A stretch of DNA of 52,100 nt. It comes from Nodosilinea sp. WJT8-NPBG4. Its GTDB lineage: Bacteria > Cyanobacteriota > Cyanobacteriia > Phormidesmidales > Phormidesmidaceae. Location: positions 1 through 52,100 of the forward strand of contig JAHHHQ010000075.1 of the NCBI GenBank assembly GCA_019359285.1, in the 5' to 3' direction. The stretch's first letter is position 1; each line of letters starts with the position of its first letter. Shown piece by piece: positions 33,102-41,256 of this stretch. Position numbers and translations under genes: made by a program. The notes beneath the pieces were generated by a model that was not told the DNA's origin, searched no databases, and saw only the letters and a list, made by a program, of their open reading frames with translations.

Positions 33102-34175
33102 ATGACTACCCCTGCGACTTTGGTCTCTAGCCTATCTTTGCCGCGCCCTCGGCTGGCAATTCCCATGGGTGACCCAGCGGGCATTGGCCCTGAAGTGGTG
33201 CTCAAGGCGTTGGGAGCAAGGGATTGGTCTACGATCGCAGCCGTCACCATTTTGGGGACGCGATCGCTCCTGCACCAAACCCTGGTTGCCCTCCAGCAAT
33301 CCCCCTACGCCGGGCCGCTGCCGGCTTTAGACTCTCTAGATTTTGTGGATATTTCGCCGCCGCTGCCTTTAGAAACGGTGGCCCTTGGCCAAGCCAGCGC
33401 CGCCACTGGGGCCGCCAGTTTTGCCTATCTACAGACTGCCATTGAGGGTGCTGTGGCGGGACAGTACGATGCGATCGTCACCGGGCCAATCGCCAAATCA
33501 GCGTGGAAAGCGGCTGGGCACCACTACCCTGGCCAAACGGAACTTCTGGCAGCAGGGGCTAAAGCAGAGCGGTTTGGCATGGCCTTTGTAGCCCAGTCTC
33601 CCCACACGGGCTGGTGGCTGCGCTCCCTCTTGGCCACTACCCATATTCCCCTGAGCCGGGTGCCCGAGGTGCTGACGCCAGAGCTACTCACCCAAAAGCT
33701 CGATCTGCTCATTCACAGCCTGAAGCAAGACTTTGGCCTGACGCAGCCCCGCATTGCCGTGGCGGGCCTCAATCCCCACAGCGGCGAAGGCGGGCAACTG
33801 GGCCGCGAAGAGGTGGACTGGCTGATCCCCTGGCTGGAGGCTCAGCGCCAGCGATATCCTCAAGTGCAGATCGATGGCCCGATTCCGCCCGATACGATGT
33901 GGGTGCGACCTGGGCAGGCCTGGTTTGGCACCGAGGGGAAGGCTCTAGAAACGGCCCACGACGCCTATCTGGCCCTCTATCATGACCAGGGGCTGATTCC
34001 AGTGAAGCTGATGGCCTTTGATCGCGCGGTGAATACTACGGTAGGACTCCCCTTTGTGCGCACGTCCCCAGACCATGGGACGGCGTTCGATATCGCTGGC
34101 AAGGGGATTGCTGATGCTAGCAGCATGGCGGCGGCGATAGAGGCAGCGGTGGCGATGGTGGAACGACGGCGGTGA
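33102..34175 (+). CDS. pdxA: 4-hydroxythreonine-4-phosphate dehydrogenase
   Basis: PdxA oxidises 4-phosphohydroxythreonine in the DXP-dependent pathway to pyridoxal phosphate. Signatures are AIPMGDPAGIGPEVVLKAL near the start, the AIVTGPIAKSAWKAAGHHYP block, TTHIPLSRVP, GLNPHSGEGG and YHDQGLIPVK. Of the three metal-binding His of E. coli PdxA, two have clear counterparts (in TTHIPL and YHDQG), while the first, in GHTE, is Gln here (PGQTE). The ATG at 33102 is preferred over upstream in-frame codons because the residues before it are poorly PdxA-like, giving 357 aa. An AT-rich inverted repeat follows the stop. Confidence 0.93.
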   Translation: MTTPATLVSSLSLPRPRLAIPMGDPAGIGPEVVLKALGARDWSTIAAVTILGTRSLLHQTLVALQQSPYAGPLPALDSLDFVDISPPLPLETVALGQASAATGAASFAYLQTAIEGAVAGQYDAIVTGPIAKSAWKAAGHHYPGQTELLAAGAKAERFGMAFVAQSPHTGWWLRSLLATTHIPLSRVPEVLTPELLTQKLDLLIHSLKQDFGLTQPRIAVAGLNPHSGEGGQLGREEVDWLIPWLEAQRQRYPQVQIDGPIPPDTMWVRPGQAWFGTEGKALETAHDAYLALYHDQGLIPVKLMAFDRAVNTTVGLPFVRTSPDHGTAFDIAGKGIADASSMAAAIEAAVAMVERRR

Positions 34176-34210
34176 GGGAAAGGGGAAAGGCGAGAGAGTT
34201 CTGAGTGATT

Positions 34211-34269
34211 AATTTTGAGTTTTGAGTTTTTGGGATGAGGTATGAACTCAATACTCAAAATTCAAAACT
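34211..34269. repeat. AT-rich inverted-repeat element, copy 2 (A-B-A'-B' topology)
   Basis: A (34211-34220, AATTTTGAGT) pairs with A' (34253-34262), and B (34218-34225, AGTTTTGA) pairs with B' (34262-34269). It has the same arm order, sequence flavour and position 3' of a plus-strand gene as the copy after cobU, but with shorter arms. The spacer between the arms differs. Confidence 0.7.
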
Positions 34270-34325
34270 TGGAACTGAGTTGTCTAGCCTATCTTCTATG
34301 TAGTGTGCGGTAGTGGTCTGAGTTA

Positions 34326-36047
34326 ATGGCATCTGCGGCGGGTATGGCAACTTCCAACGACCTCTACGACCAGCTCTATCGGCTCGACGGTCAGGGGTAT
34401 GGAGCGTACAAAGGGCTCCAGGGAAAGTATGACTTTGAGAATTTTATGCTGCACATTGACCATGTGCAGGGTGACCCCTTTGCAGCTCCGAGTCGGGTGC
34501 GGGTGGTGGTGCCGCAGGCGGTGGCGGGGTTCCCTCAAGACCTGTGGGAGTTGCCCTGTAGGGCGATCGCCTCAGCAGACTATCTCACCCGTGAATTTTA
34601 CCGGGCAACTCAGTCGAGCCAGCGCCCATCGGGTTCGGGCAAAAGCGGATTGATTAATATTGTGCGCCCCAGCCAGGCCATTCTCAACCGCAGCGCGGCC
34701 AGAGTAACCGGGGAGGCCGTAGAGCTGCGGTTTACGGTGGGTTTACCTGCCTTTGGGCGGCGGATTGCGGGGCGGCAGACAGCGGAGTTGCTGTGCCAGT
34801 CTGTTCCCGACTTGGTTGAGAAAACCTTGTTTTACAACGCGCTGGACGGGGCGAAGCTTCGGCACCATGCCGATACGGCTGAGGATGCGGAGGAGCTGCG
34901 ATCGCAGCTCCCTAACCACAACCTGGTGGCCTTCGTCTCTGATGGCGCAGTCCTGCCCCGGCGCAGCGGCGTGGACGATCGCCCGCTGGAGGATCAGGCT
35001 ATTCCCTTCAAATCCCCGGAGTCGCTGCGGGTGACGTTGAGTTGTCCCCATGGGGGAGAGATTGGCGGAATGGGCATTCCCAGAGGCATTACGCTGATTG
35101 TGGGGGGCGGCTACCATGGCAAATCGACCCTGCTGCGGGCTGTTGAGGCGGGAGTATACAATCACGTTCCCGACGATGGGCGGCACCAGGTAGTCACCGT
35201 CCCAGCGGCGGTGAAGGTGCGGGCAGAGGATGGCCGCAGCATTTCGGGGGTGAATATTTCACCGTTTATCGGCAGTTTGCCCCAGGACAAATCGACACAG
35301 AATTTCTCAACGCCCAACGCCAGCGGCAGCACCTCCCAGGCGGCCAACATCATTGAGGCGATCGAGGCCGGGGCAACGGCGCTGCTGGTGGATGAAGACA
35401 CCTCGGCGACGAACTTCATGATTCGCGATCGCAGAATGCAGGCGCTAATTGCCAAAGATCGCGAGCCCATCACCCCTTTCATCGATAAGGTGCGGCAGCT
35501 CTTCACCGACTACGGCATCTCCACCGTGCTGGTGATGGGGGGCAGCGGCGACTACTTTGATGTGGTCGACACGGTGATCGCCATGGATGAGTTTTGCCCT
35601 CAGGATTTGACCGAGCGAGCCAAAGCCATTGCGGCAGAGTTTAAGACAGAGCGCGATCGCGAAGGCGGCCAGTGCTTCGGCACCCTCGCACCACGAATCA
35701 TCCGGCCCGACAGCATTGACCCTAGCAAAGGCCGCCACAGCGTCAAACTTAGAGCACGGGATGTCGACCAGCTTCAGATTGGCACCGAGGCAATTGATCT
35801 ATCAGCGGTGGAGCAGCTAGTGGAGCCAGGGCAGGTGCGAGCGATCGCGGCTGCGATCGTCTATGGCCAGCGCTACCATATGACCTCAGCCACACCGCTA
35901 CTTGAGGTTATTAACGCAGTCATAGCCGACATCGATCAGTATGGGCTAGACTGTCTGACCGAATGGCCCATGGGCGATCTAGTTAGGTTTCGCGGTTCAG
36001 AGCTAGCTGCAGCTATTAACAGGCTGCGTACCCTCCAAACTAAGTAA
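34326..36047 (+). CDS. predicted ABC-class ATPase (MRB1590-like)
   Basis: This 573-aa protein belongs to the family Pfam calls ABC_ATPase (predicted ATPase of the ABC class), whose best-known relative is the trypanosome RNA-editing factor MRB1590. It is not a transporter subunit. The Walker A is GGGYHGKSTLLRAVE (about residue 259), a signature-like stretch is SGSTSQAANIIEAIEAGA, and the Walker B is ALLVDEDTSATNFM. A conserved N-terminal region has RPSGSGKSGLINI, a second P-loop-like run. RNA or nucleic acid work is possible but unproven in bacteria. Starts at 34326 or 34344 are both ATG, and neither has a strong ribosome binding site. Confidence 0.85.
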   Translation: MASAAGMATSNDLYDQLYRLDGQGYGAYKGLQGKYDFENFMLHIDHVQGDPFAAPSRVRVVVPQAVAGFPQDLWELPCRAIASADYLTREFYRATQSSQRPSGSGKSGLINIVRPSQAILNRSAARVTGEAVELRFTVGLPAFGRRIAGRQTAELLCQSVPDLVEKTLFYNALDGAKLRHHADTAEDAEELRSQLPNHNLVAFVSDGAVLPRRSGVDDRPLEDQAIPFKSPESLRVTLSCPHGGEIGGMGIPRGITLIVGGGYHGKSTLLRAVEAGVYNHVPDDGRHQVVTVPAAVKVRAEDGRSISGVNISPFIGSLPQDKSTQNFSTPNASGSTSQAANIIEAIEAGATALLVDEDTSATNFMIRDRRMQALIAKDREPITPFIDKVRQLFTDYGISTVLVMGGSGDYFDVVDTVIAMDEFCPQDLTERAKAIAAEFKTERDREGGQCFGTLAPRIIRPDSIDPSKGRHSVKLRARDVDQLQIGTEAIDLSAVEQLVEPGQVRAIAAAIVYGQRYHMTSATPLLEVINAVIADIDQYGLDCLTEWPMGDLVRFRGSELAAAINRLRTLQTK

Positions 36048-36119
36048 CCCGCTAGTTAGAAGCGCAGCTGTCATCTCGCGCCCTAAAGAACGAAGACTAA
36101 AACGGTCAGCAATTTTGAG

Positions 36120-37184
36120 CTATTTAGCCCACTGTAGCTTTGCACTAGCCGGTGTATTCCGGTTTTTAGCTACTTTACTAAGAATGCGCTCTAGGTGACG
36201 ACCGGCACAGGGGTCAGAAAAATGCTCCTGGGCATAAGCGCGGGCATTCTCACCAAGTTTCTGGCGCAGGGCATCGTCGTGCCAGAGTAGGTCGATGGCC
36301 TCGGTCATGCTCTCTAAGGAGTTGGGTTCGACTAGCCACCCGGTCTCGCCGTGGATAATATAGTCTTCGGCCCCGTAGAAGTTGGTGACAATCAGCGGTC
36401 GGCCCATCATCATGGCCTCTACGAGGGTAACTTGCCCGGCTGCCGTGACCCCTTCTTTGGGCTGTAGCGGCACAACATTTAATCGAGCCTGCTGAGCTAG
36501 ACGCAAGCACTCGTCCTTGCTGATGCCAAAGGGCAGTTCCACTTTGTCGGGAATTGTCATGCCCTCAACGGCAGCCTGGCCAGTAGCCACCACAGTTTTA
36601 ATGTTGAGCTTTTTAACCGCTTCAAACAGAGTGGGAAAATCGCGATGGGCAGACCCAAGGGAGGCTATGAAGGGAGTATCTCGATCTTCCTCATACTCGA
36701 TGGGGATCTCGGGCACCTGATAGGGCAAAAACTCGAACCGATTGGCGGGCAATCCTAGCCACTGGCTATAAAGTTCAATCTCCTTGCGGGTATGCACCAC
36801 GAAGTGATCAACCTGACTCAGGCTAGCTCGGGCAAGCTTCTGACGCAGACCTGTCCTACAAGTGCCCACATTGAAAAGCCACGCCACCACAGGCTTGTTG
36901 GAAAATCTCAACTTTTGCTGTAAACCTACCGCCGAAGCCACCTGAGGAAACACGGTGATAACGCCATCGGCATCTGAGTTAAGAGCGTCAGCGGCCTGTC
37001 TCATATAGACAAACCAATCGTTAATCGGCGTAAATTTAGACTTGCGATCGTGCCACTTTGGCAGCGGTTTTTGTCGCGGAATGAGCTGAAACTCGTGGGT
37101 ATCGCCTGGCACAAAAGGCTCTAACCAGTTGACAGTATCGATATTATCAACATCAAAAAATGGTGCAGCGATCGCCCATTTCAT
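36120..37184 (-). CDS. glycosyltransferase family 4-like protein
   Basis: This GT-B fold glycosyltransferase has 354 aa from the ATG at 37184 (MKWAIAAPFFD), which has GAGG upstream; the in-frame TTG-type start at 37211 is less likely. The C-terminal nucleotide-sugar domain contains PFIASLGSAHRDFPTL, then VTLVEAMMMGRPLIVTNFYG (the conserved acidic E and ligand region) and GETGWLVEPNS. There is no signal peptide. Donor and acceptor cannot be told; exopolysaccharide or glycolipid work would be usual. A second GT gene lies upstream on the same strand, but a hairpin terminator separates the two, so they are likely separate transcripts. Confidence 0.82.
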   Translation of the reverse strand: MKWAIAAPFFDVDNIDTVNWLEPFVPGDTHEFQLIPRQKPLPKWHDRKSKFTPINDWFVYMRQAADALNSDADGVITVFPQVASAVGLQQKLRFSNKPVVAWLFNVGTCRTGLRQKLARASLSQVDHFVVHTRKEIELYSQWLGLPANRFEFLPYQVPEIPIEYEEDRDTPFIASLGSAHRDFPTLFEAVKKLNIKTVVATGQAAVEGMTIPDKVELPFGISKDECLRLAQQARLNVVPLQPKEGVTAAGQVTLVEAMMMGRPLIVTNFYGAEDYIIHGETGWLVEPNSLESMTEAIDLLWHDDALRQKLGENARAYAQEHFSDPCAGRHLERILSKVAKNRNTPASAKLQWAK

Positions 37185-37674
37185 AGTCACAACCTCATTG
37201 GCAAGCAGCAAGAAAATCTGTCGATATCAGCCTGTAACTCTCAAGACACTGACAGCTTATCAAGAAAACCCTTAGAGGCTTTTCTCTAAATCATGCTTGA
37301 GCTGAACTCTCGTGGAAGGCATTGATAGTTTGGTGCTAGAGAATCACTAAGATAAGACTCCACCCGTACATCAGCACCCATGTCGATCTAACTGCTCCAG
37401 CGCACAGTATAAGCTAGAAACCAAGTGAAAGCTTTTACTCAGTAACTATCGTTAGATACTATAACGTTCCTCACCTGACCAAGAATCATCACCAATCAGA
37501 TCAGTCCAGAGGAATACCAATTTTTCGCAGACAGTCTACCAATAGAAATACAAAATAGGGGGCGTAGAGTTTGATCTACGTCCCCTATTATCTAGTCGGC
37601 TTGTTGCCCTAGCCTAGAGTAACCAGAGCATTGGTTAAACGAACTTGTGGCGATGCCACTGATACGATAAATCA
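37185..37674. other. intergenic region between glycosyltransferase genes
   Basis: In these 490 bases the only clear structure is the terminator hairpin at 37554-37589. The rest (37185-37550) is AT-rich and should hold the promoter of the 36120-37184 gene. No open frame, tRNA or repeat was recognised. Confidence 0.4.
37554..37589. terminator. terminator-like hairpin after the second glycosyltransferase
   Basis: AATAGGGGGCGTAGA (37554-37568) pairs with TCTACGTCCCCTATT (37575-37589) with one G-T mismatch around a 6-base loop. It lies about 86 bases downstream of the 37675-38820 gene on the minus strand and should end its transcript. Confidence 0.75.
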
Positions 37675-38820
37675 CTAAATTGGTCTTGCTCGTATAACCA
37701 TGGGCCGAGCTGGCGTGGCGCTGCTAGCAACCCGTTGCAGCAATCGGGAAACCTGCTCAATATGCTGCTCACTCGTGTGGTTTTCCAAATAGTGCTGGTA
37801 AGCGGCCTCTGCTCTAGCACTCGCCTCCTCAGGGTGACTTAGGACATATACAATAGCGGCTTTTAACTCTTCAGAAGAGCCGGGTTGCACGCCCCAAACG
37901 AGACCTTTCTCAGCCATTTCTGTGGCCAAACCCATAGTTTTGGTAATGATTACCGGTCGGCGGCAAGCCATTGCTTCCATCAAAACCGTTAGGCCAGCGG
38001 CATAGGTGTTATTGATTAGGCTAACTACGGCAATATCGGCACTGCGATAGAGATCGCGCAACTCAACCCAGTCGAAGTACCGCATTTCCATGTTTTGGGG
38101 CGGTTGCTCAGGAATTCTGCACCGAGTCTTAGAGGTGGCATTAGGTGATACAGCGCAGACTTTGACATCTAGATCCAACTGGTGGGTAGCATTAGCGAGA
38201 GTGACATAGTCTCGCTGCTCCAAACCAGCACTGGCAATCAACGGACGATGCTTCTCAAGCGTGCCAGGTTCGGGGTAGAAGAACTGCTTGTCGGTCTGCT
38301 CAGCCAAACAAGTCACACCATCCTCGGCTAGGTTGAGCATGTCTTTCAAGGTTTGGGCCTTTAAAGTCGTGTTGACGGTGAATGCAGTAATACTGCGATG
38401 CAGCTGAAACCATTTGAGCAGCAGTTTGGGTCGCGACCGTTCCGGACACATCACATTGACAACTGACCGAGGTCGATCTTTCTTGAATAATGCGAGCAGG
38501 GCTAAGGGTAGACCAGCGTCTTCGCCACAGCAGTAGACAACATCATCGGAGTCGGTTTGGGCTAAAACCTGTCTTGCTAAGGCCCATTGATGCGGTCTGC
38601 CAATTATTTTAGAAAGAAGTTTGTCGAGGCCATTGACCAGACTGTCATCTTCAAAATCTGGCTGGTGGACTTGAGCATTGAGCCTTTCTTTGAGCTGCCA
38701 AATAGTGTGCCGCGGCCCTTGACCCTGGGCGGCGCGGTTAACGAAGTGCTCGAAGTCAAATTTTGTGCTAGTTAAAATGTGGAACTTTGAGGTGTTGGCT
38801 TGGCTAGGTAAGGATGTCAT
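37675..38820 (-). CDS. glycosyltransferase (GT4-like)
   Basis: This 381-aa protein has the C-terminal half of a GT-B transferase: LRDLYRSADIAVVSLINNTY, then GLTVLMEAMACRRPVIITKTMG with the acidic E, and SSEELKAAIVYVLSHPEEA as the closing helix. The N-terminal acceptor domain is divergent, with DSDDVVYCCGEDAGLPLALLAL near its middle. Sugar and acceptor are unknown. The start is the ATG at 38820 (MTSLPSQANTS). It is only distantly like the neighbouring glycosyltransferase, so this is not a recent duplication. Confidence 0.78.
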   Translation of the reverse strand: MTSLPSQANTSKFHILTSTKFDFEHFVNRAAQGQGPRHTIWQLKERLNAQVHQPDFEDDSLVNGLDKLLSKIIGRPHQWALARQVLAQTDSDDVVYCCGEDAGLPLALLALFKKDRPRSVVNVMCPERSRPKLLLKWFQLHRSITAFTVNTTLKAQTLKDMLNLAEDGVTCLAEQTDKQFFYPEPGTLEKHRPLIASAGLEQRDYVTLANATHQLDLDVKVCAVSPNATSKTRCRIPEQPPQNMEMRYFDWVELRDLYRSADIAVVSLINNTYAAGLTVLMEAMACRRPVIITKTMGLATEMAEKGLVWGVQPGSSEELKAAIVYVLSHPEEASARAEAAYQHYLENHTSEQHIEQVSRLLQRVASSATPARPMVIRARPI

Positions 38821-39466
38821 GGCGGACTGACCTAGGATTTGTAGATGAGCAGTGGAAGTTAATGCGATCGCATCTTCTCAAGTAATTCTCAAAAGCCTTA
38901 GAAGGGTAATTTTTCAAGCCCGGCAGAAAAGACTTTTGGAGACTAAATGTGCATTGAACTGCCTATCTTAAATCTGTGGTCTATAGCTGCATAAATAAAT
39001 ATTTCAACATCTATATCGGCGTGAAAAGTAAAACCCATGGCTCGGTGTCTCCAAAGATATTCAAGCGCTATCCCTAGCATGAGGCCAAGTATAAGCATTT
39101 GAGATGCTTCGCCTGACTGTAGGGTCAAGGAAGGCTTATGTTTTATCATTAAACCTTTCCAGATAGAGTCGCCGAAGTTGCAAAAACCTACGGCTGGCAT
39201 AACGTTGACTACAGATTATGCGTAAGCCCATCTAGCTTTTGCCTGGTCGGCGTACTAGCTGAACAGGCAAAACTACAGATTAGCTCTATGCACATGGATA
39301 GCCCGTCATGAATAACTACAGGATTGGTTAAGTCTCTGCCAAAGTTATCACGCTTACCTCGTTAGTACATACCAATACTTACGTGGGAAACGCAATCTTA
39401 ATCATTCTTGGAAGGCTTGGGCGTTTTATGAAGCTCTTATATCGAAGCCCCCAACCCCTCAAGGGC
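38821..39466. other. long intergenic region, no supported gene
   Basis: These 646 bases lie between a glycosyltransferase start and the uraD stop. An 85-codon minus-strand frame (38943-39200, from ATG) is present, but it has no ribosome binding site and no recognisable motif; I do not call it. At the right end, AAGCCC (39445-39450) and GGGCTT (39463-39468) could form a weak 6-bp terminator stem that overlaps the uraD stop codon. No other structure was seen. Confidence 0.4.
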
Positions 39467-39970
39467 TTATGCAGACACAATCCAGCTATTAAGGCGAGAT
39501 AAGGCTATTTTCTCAATTTCCAGGAAAGCGGTAGACATCTCTACATCCGTGGAATTGCGTAATCTATCCACAAAGTTTTTTAAGATTGATATTTTGGTAT
39601 GTCCTGCCACAGCCAATATAAAGGGGAAGCCAAATTTATCTTTGTACTGCTGATTAAGGGCTTGAAACCGATGATATTCCTCGCTAGTAAGATTATTAAG
39701 CCCAGCTTTGCTCTGCTCCGACACTGAGGCTGCGGCCATAGTAACCCTTGTGCCTAAGTCGGGGTGGGCGTTGATTAAGGCCAACTGATCTGCGGGAGGC
39801 ATTGCCCGCATAATGGCAACCATGCGCTGGTGTAGATGGGCTACGGAAATGAAGGGGCGCAAAAGCCAGACCTGGGCGGCGATCGCAGGCGTTTCTTCGA
39901 AAGCAGGGCCGATGGCAGCGACAAAATCAGCCTCGGCCATGGCGTTAAGCTGGTCTAGGGTGTAGGGCAT
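39467..39970 (-). CDS. uraD: 2-oxo-4-hydroxy-4-carboxy-5-ureidoimidazoline decarboxylase
   Basis: OHCU decarboxylase makes S-allantoin from the unstable product of urate oxidation and hydrolysis, in purine catabolism. The catalytic His is in LALINAHPDLGTRV, and SEQSKAGLNNLTSEEYHRFQ followed by YKDKFGFPFILAVAGHTK is the family signature. Length (167 aa) is typical. The other urate-degradation genes are not in the window. It follows purK on the same strand after 53 bases, pairing a purine-breakdown gene with a purine-synthesis gene. The ATG at 39970 is the first of the frame. Confidence 0.9.
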   Translation of the reverse strand: MPYTLDQLNAMAEADFVAAIGPAFEETPAIAAQVWLLRPFISVAHLHQRMVAIMRAMPPADQLALINAHPDLGTRVTMAAASVSEQSKAGLNNLTSEEYHRFQALNQQYKDKFGFPFILAVAGHTKISILKNFVDRLRNSTDVEMSTAFLEIEKIALSRLNSWIVSA

Positions 39971-40023
39971 GGGTCAATGGGACGCTGTCTTAGGTTCGTT
40001 AGCTTGGTCGGTGGGCTGATGGA

Positions 40024-41184
40024 TTATGCCCCGTACCAAACAGCCTCGATCGCAGCGGCAGCAGCAACAGGGTCTGCCGCTGCATCGAGCCGCAGGGTTA
40101 TGTGCCCCAGCTTGCGTCCAGGGCGGATGGCTTTGTTGTACCAGTAGAGAGTTGCCTCAGGCCATTGTTTTAGGGTCTCAAGCTTGCGGTGGTGGCTGGA
40201 TTCAGGTTCATCTAGCCCCAGCAGATTGACCATGATGGAGTGGGGACAATTGAGTGCGGTGGGGCCAAGGGGGCGATCGCTCACAGCCCGCAGCTGCTGC
40301 TCAAATTGGGAGGTCTCACAGGCCTCGAGACTGTAGTGGCCCGAGTTGTGGGTGCGGGGAGCAATTTCATTGATCAGCACTCGGTCATCTGGTGTGAGAA
40401 AGCACTCAATACCGACGATGCCCACCAGCTGAAGCTGCTCTACCAAAGTGCGGGCAATGCTAGTCATTCTCGCTGCAACCTCGAGATTAACCTGGGCTGG
40501 GGCAAAGACGCGGCGACAGATTTGCTCGACCTGCTGAGTTTCTACGGTGGGATAGACAGCGATCTTCCCAAAGGTCGAGCGGGCGACCATAACCGCCAGC
40601 TCCTGTTTGAAGGGCACAAACTCCTCTAGCAGCACCGGGGCGCGGTTAAATTTGTCCCAGATGGCGCTGAGCTGAGCCGCATCGTTTACTACTGAGGTGC
40701 CGTGACCGTCATAGCCCAGGCGGCGAGTTTTGATCACTAGCGGAAAACCGATGGCCTCGGCCTTGGCGGCGAGTTCGGCGTCACTTTCGTCGCCGTCTAA
40801 AAAGTCGTAGCGGGGGTTGGGTAGGCCGATACGGGCAAAAAACTCGCGCTGGTGCCGCTTGTCGAGCACCAGCGCCAGTACGTCTAGACCAGGGCGAAAG
40901 ACTATGCCCTGCTGAGCCAGAACCTGAAGCCCCTCGCAGTCGATAAATTCGTTCTCAAAGGTAATCACATCGCACTGGGCCGCGAGGGATGCGGTGGCGG
41001 CGGCATCGGCGACAGGGGCCAAGATGGTGGAGTGGGCGATCGCCACTGCCGGGTCAGTGCTCTGGGGAGTTTGCACCACTAGCTCTAGACCCAGCTGTTG
41101 CGCCGCTGGCCCCATCATCCAGGCGAGCTGTCCGCCGCCAATGACACCGACTCGCTGAATGAGGTTGGGGGTTGCTTGCTCCAT
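40024..41184 (-). CDS. purK: N5-carboxyaminoimidazole ribonucleotide synthase
   Basis: PurK uses ATP and bicarbonate to turn AIR into N5-CAIR in purine synthesis. It is an ATP-grasp enzyme. The N-terminal RVGVIGGGQLAWMMGPAAQ, the central VIKTRRLGYDGHGTSVV and the metal site LINEIAPRTHNSGHYSLEAC are all present. The C-terminal HITL strand is normal. The frame runs to 41205, but the ATG at 41184 (MEQATPNLIQRV) is the better start, giving 386 aa. It lies 72 bases after the Rel gene stop and 53 bases before uraD, all minus strand; a shared transcript is possible. Confidence 0.94.
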   Translation of the reverse strand: MEQATPNLIQRVGVIGGGQLAWMMGPAAQQLGLELVVQTPQSTDPAVAIAHSTILAPVADAAATASLAAQCDVITFENEFIDCEGLQVLAQQGIVFRPGLDVLALVLDKRHQREFFARIGLPNPRYDFLDGDESDAELAAKAEAIGFPLVIKTRRLGYDGHGTSVVNDAAQLSAIWDKFNRAPVLLEEFVPFKQELAVMVARSTFGKIAVYPTVETQQVEQICRRVFAPAQVNLEVAARMTSIARTLVEQLQLVGIVGIECFLTPDDRVLINEIAPRTHNSGHYSLEACETSQFEQQLRAVSDRPLGPTALNCPHSIMVNLLGLDEPESSHHRKLETLKQWPEATLYWYNKAIRPGRKLGHITLRLDAAADPVAAAAAIEAVWYGA

Positions 41185-41256
41185 GCTGCGCCTACCGTCG
41201 TGCAAACCCCCATTATCCTACGGCACTTTAACAGAATATTCTGTTGACCAACAATC

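Noticed and set aside
38943..39200. 85-codon minus-strand frame in the long gap before uraD
   Set aside because: No ribosome binding site, no recognisable motif and composition like the surrounding noncoding DNA.
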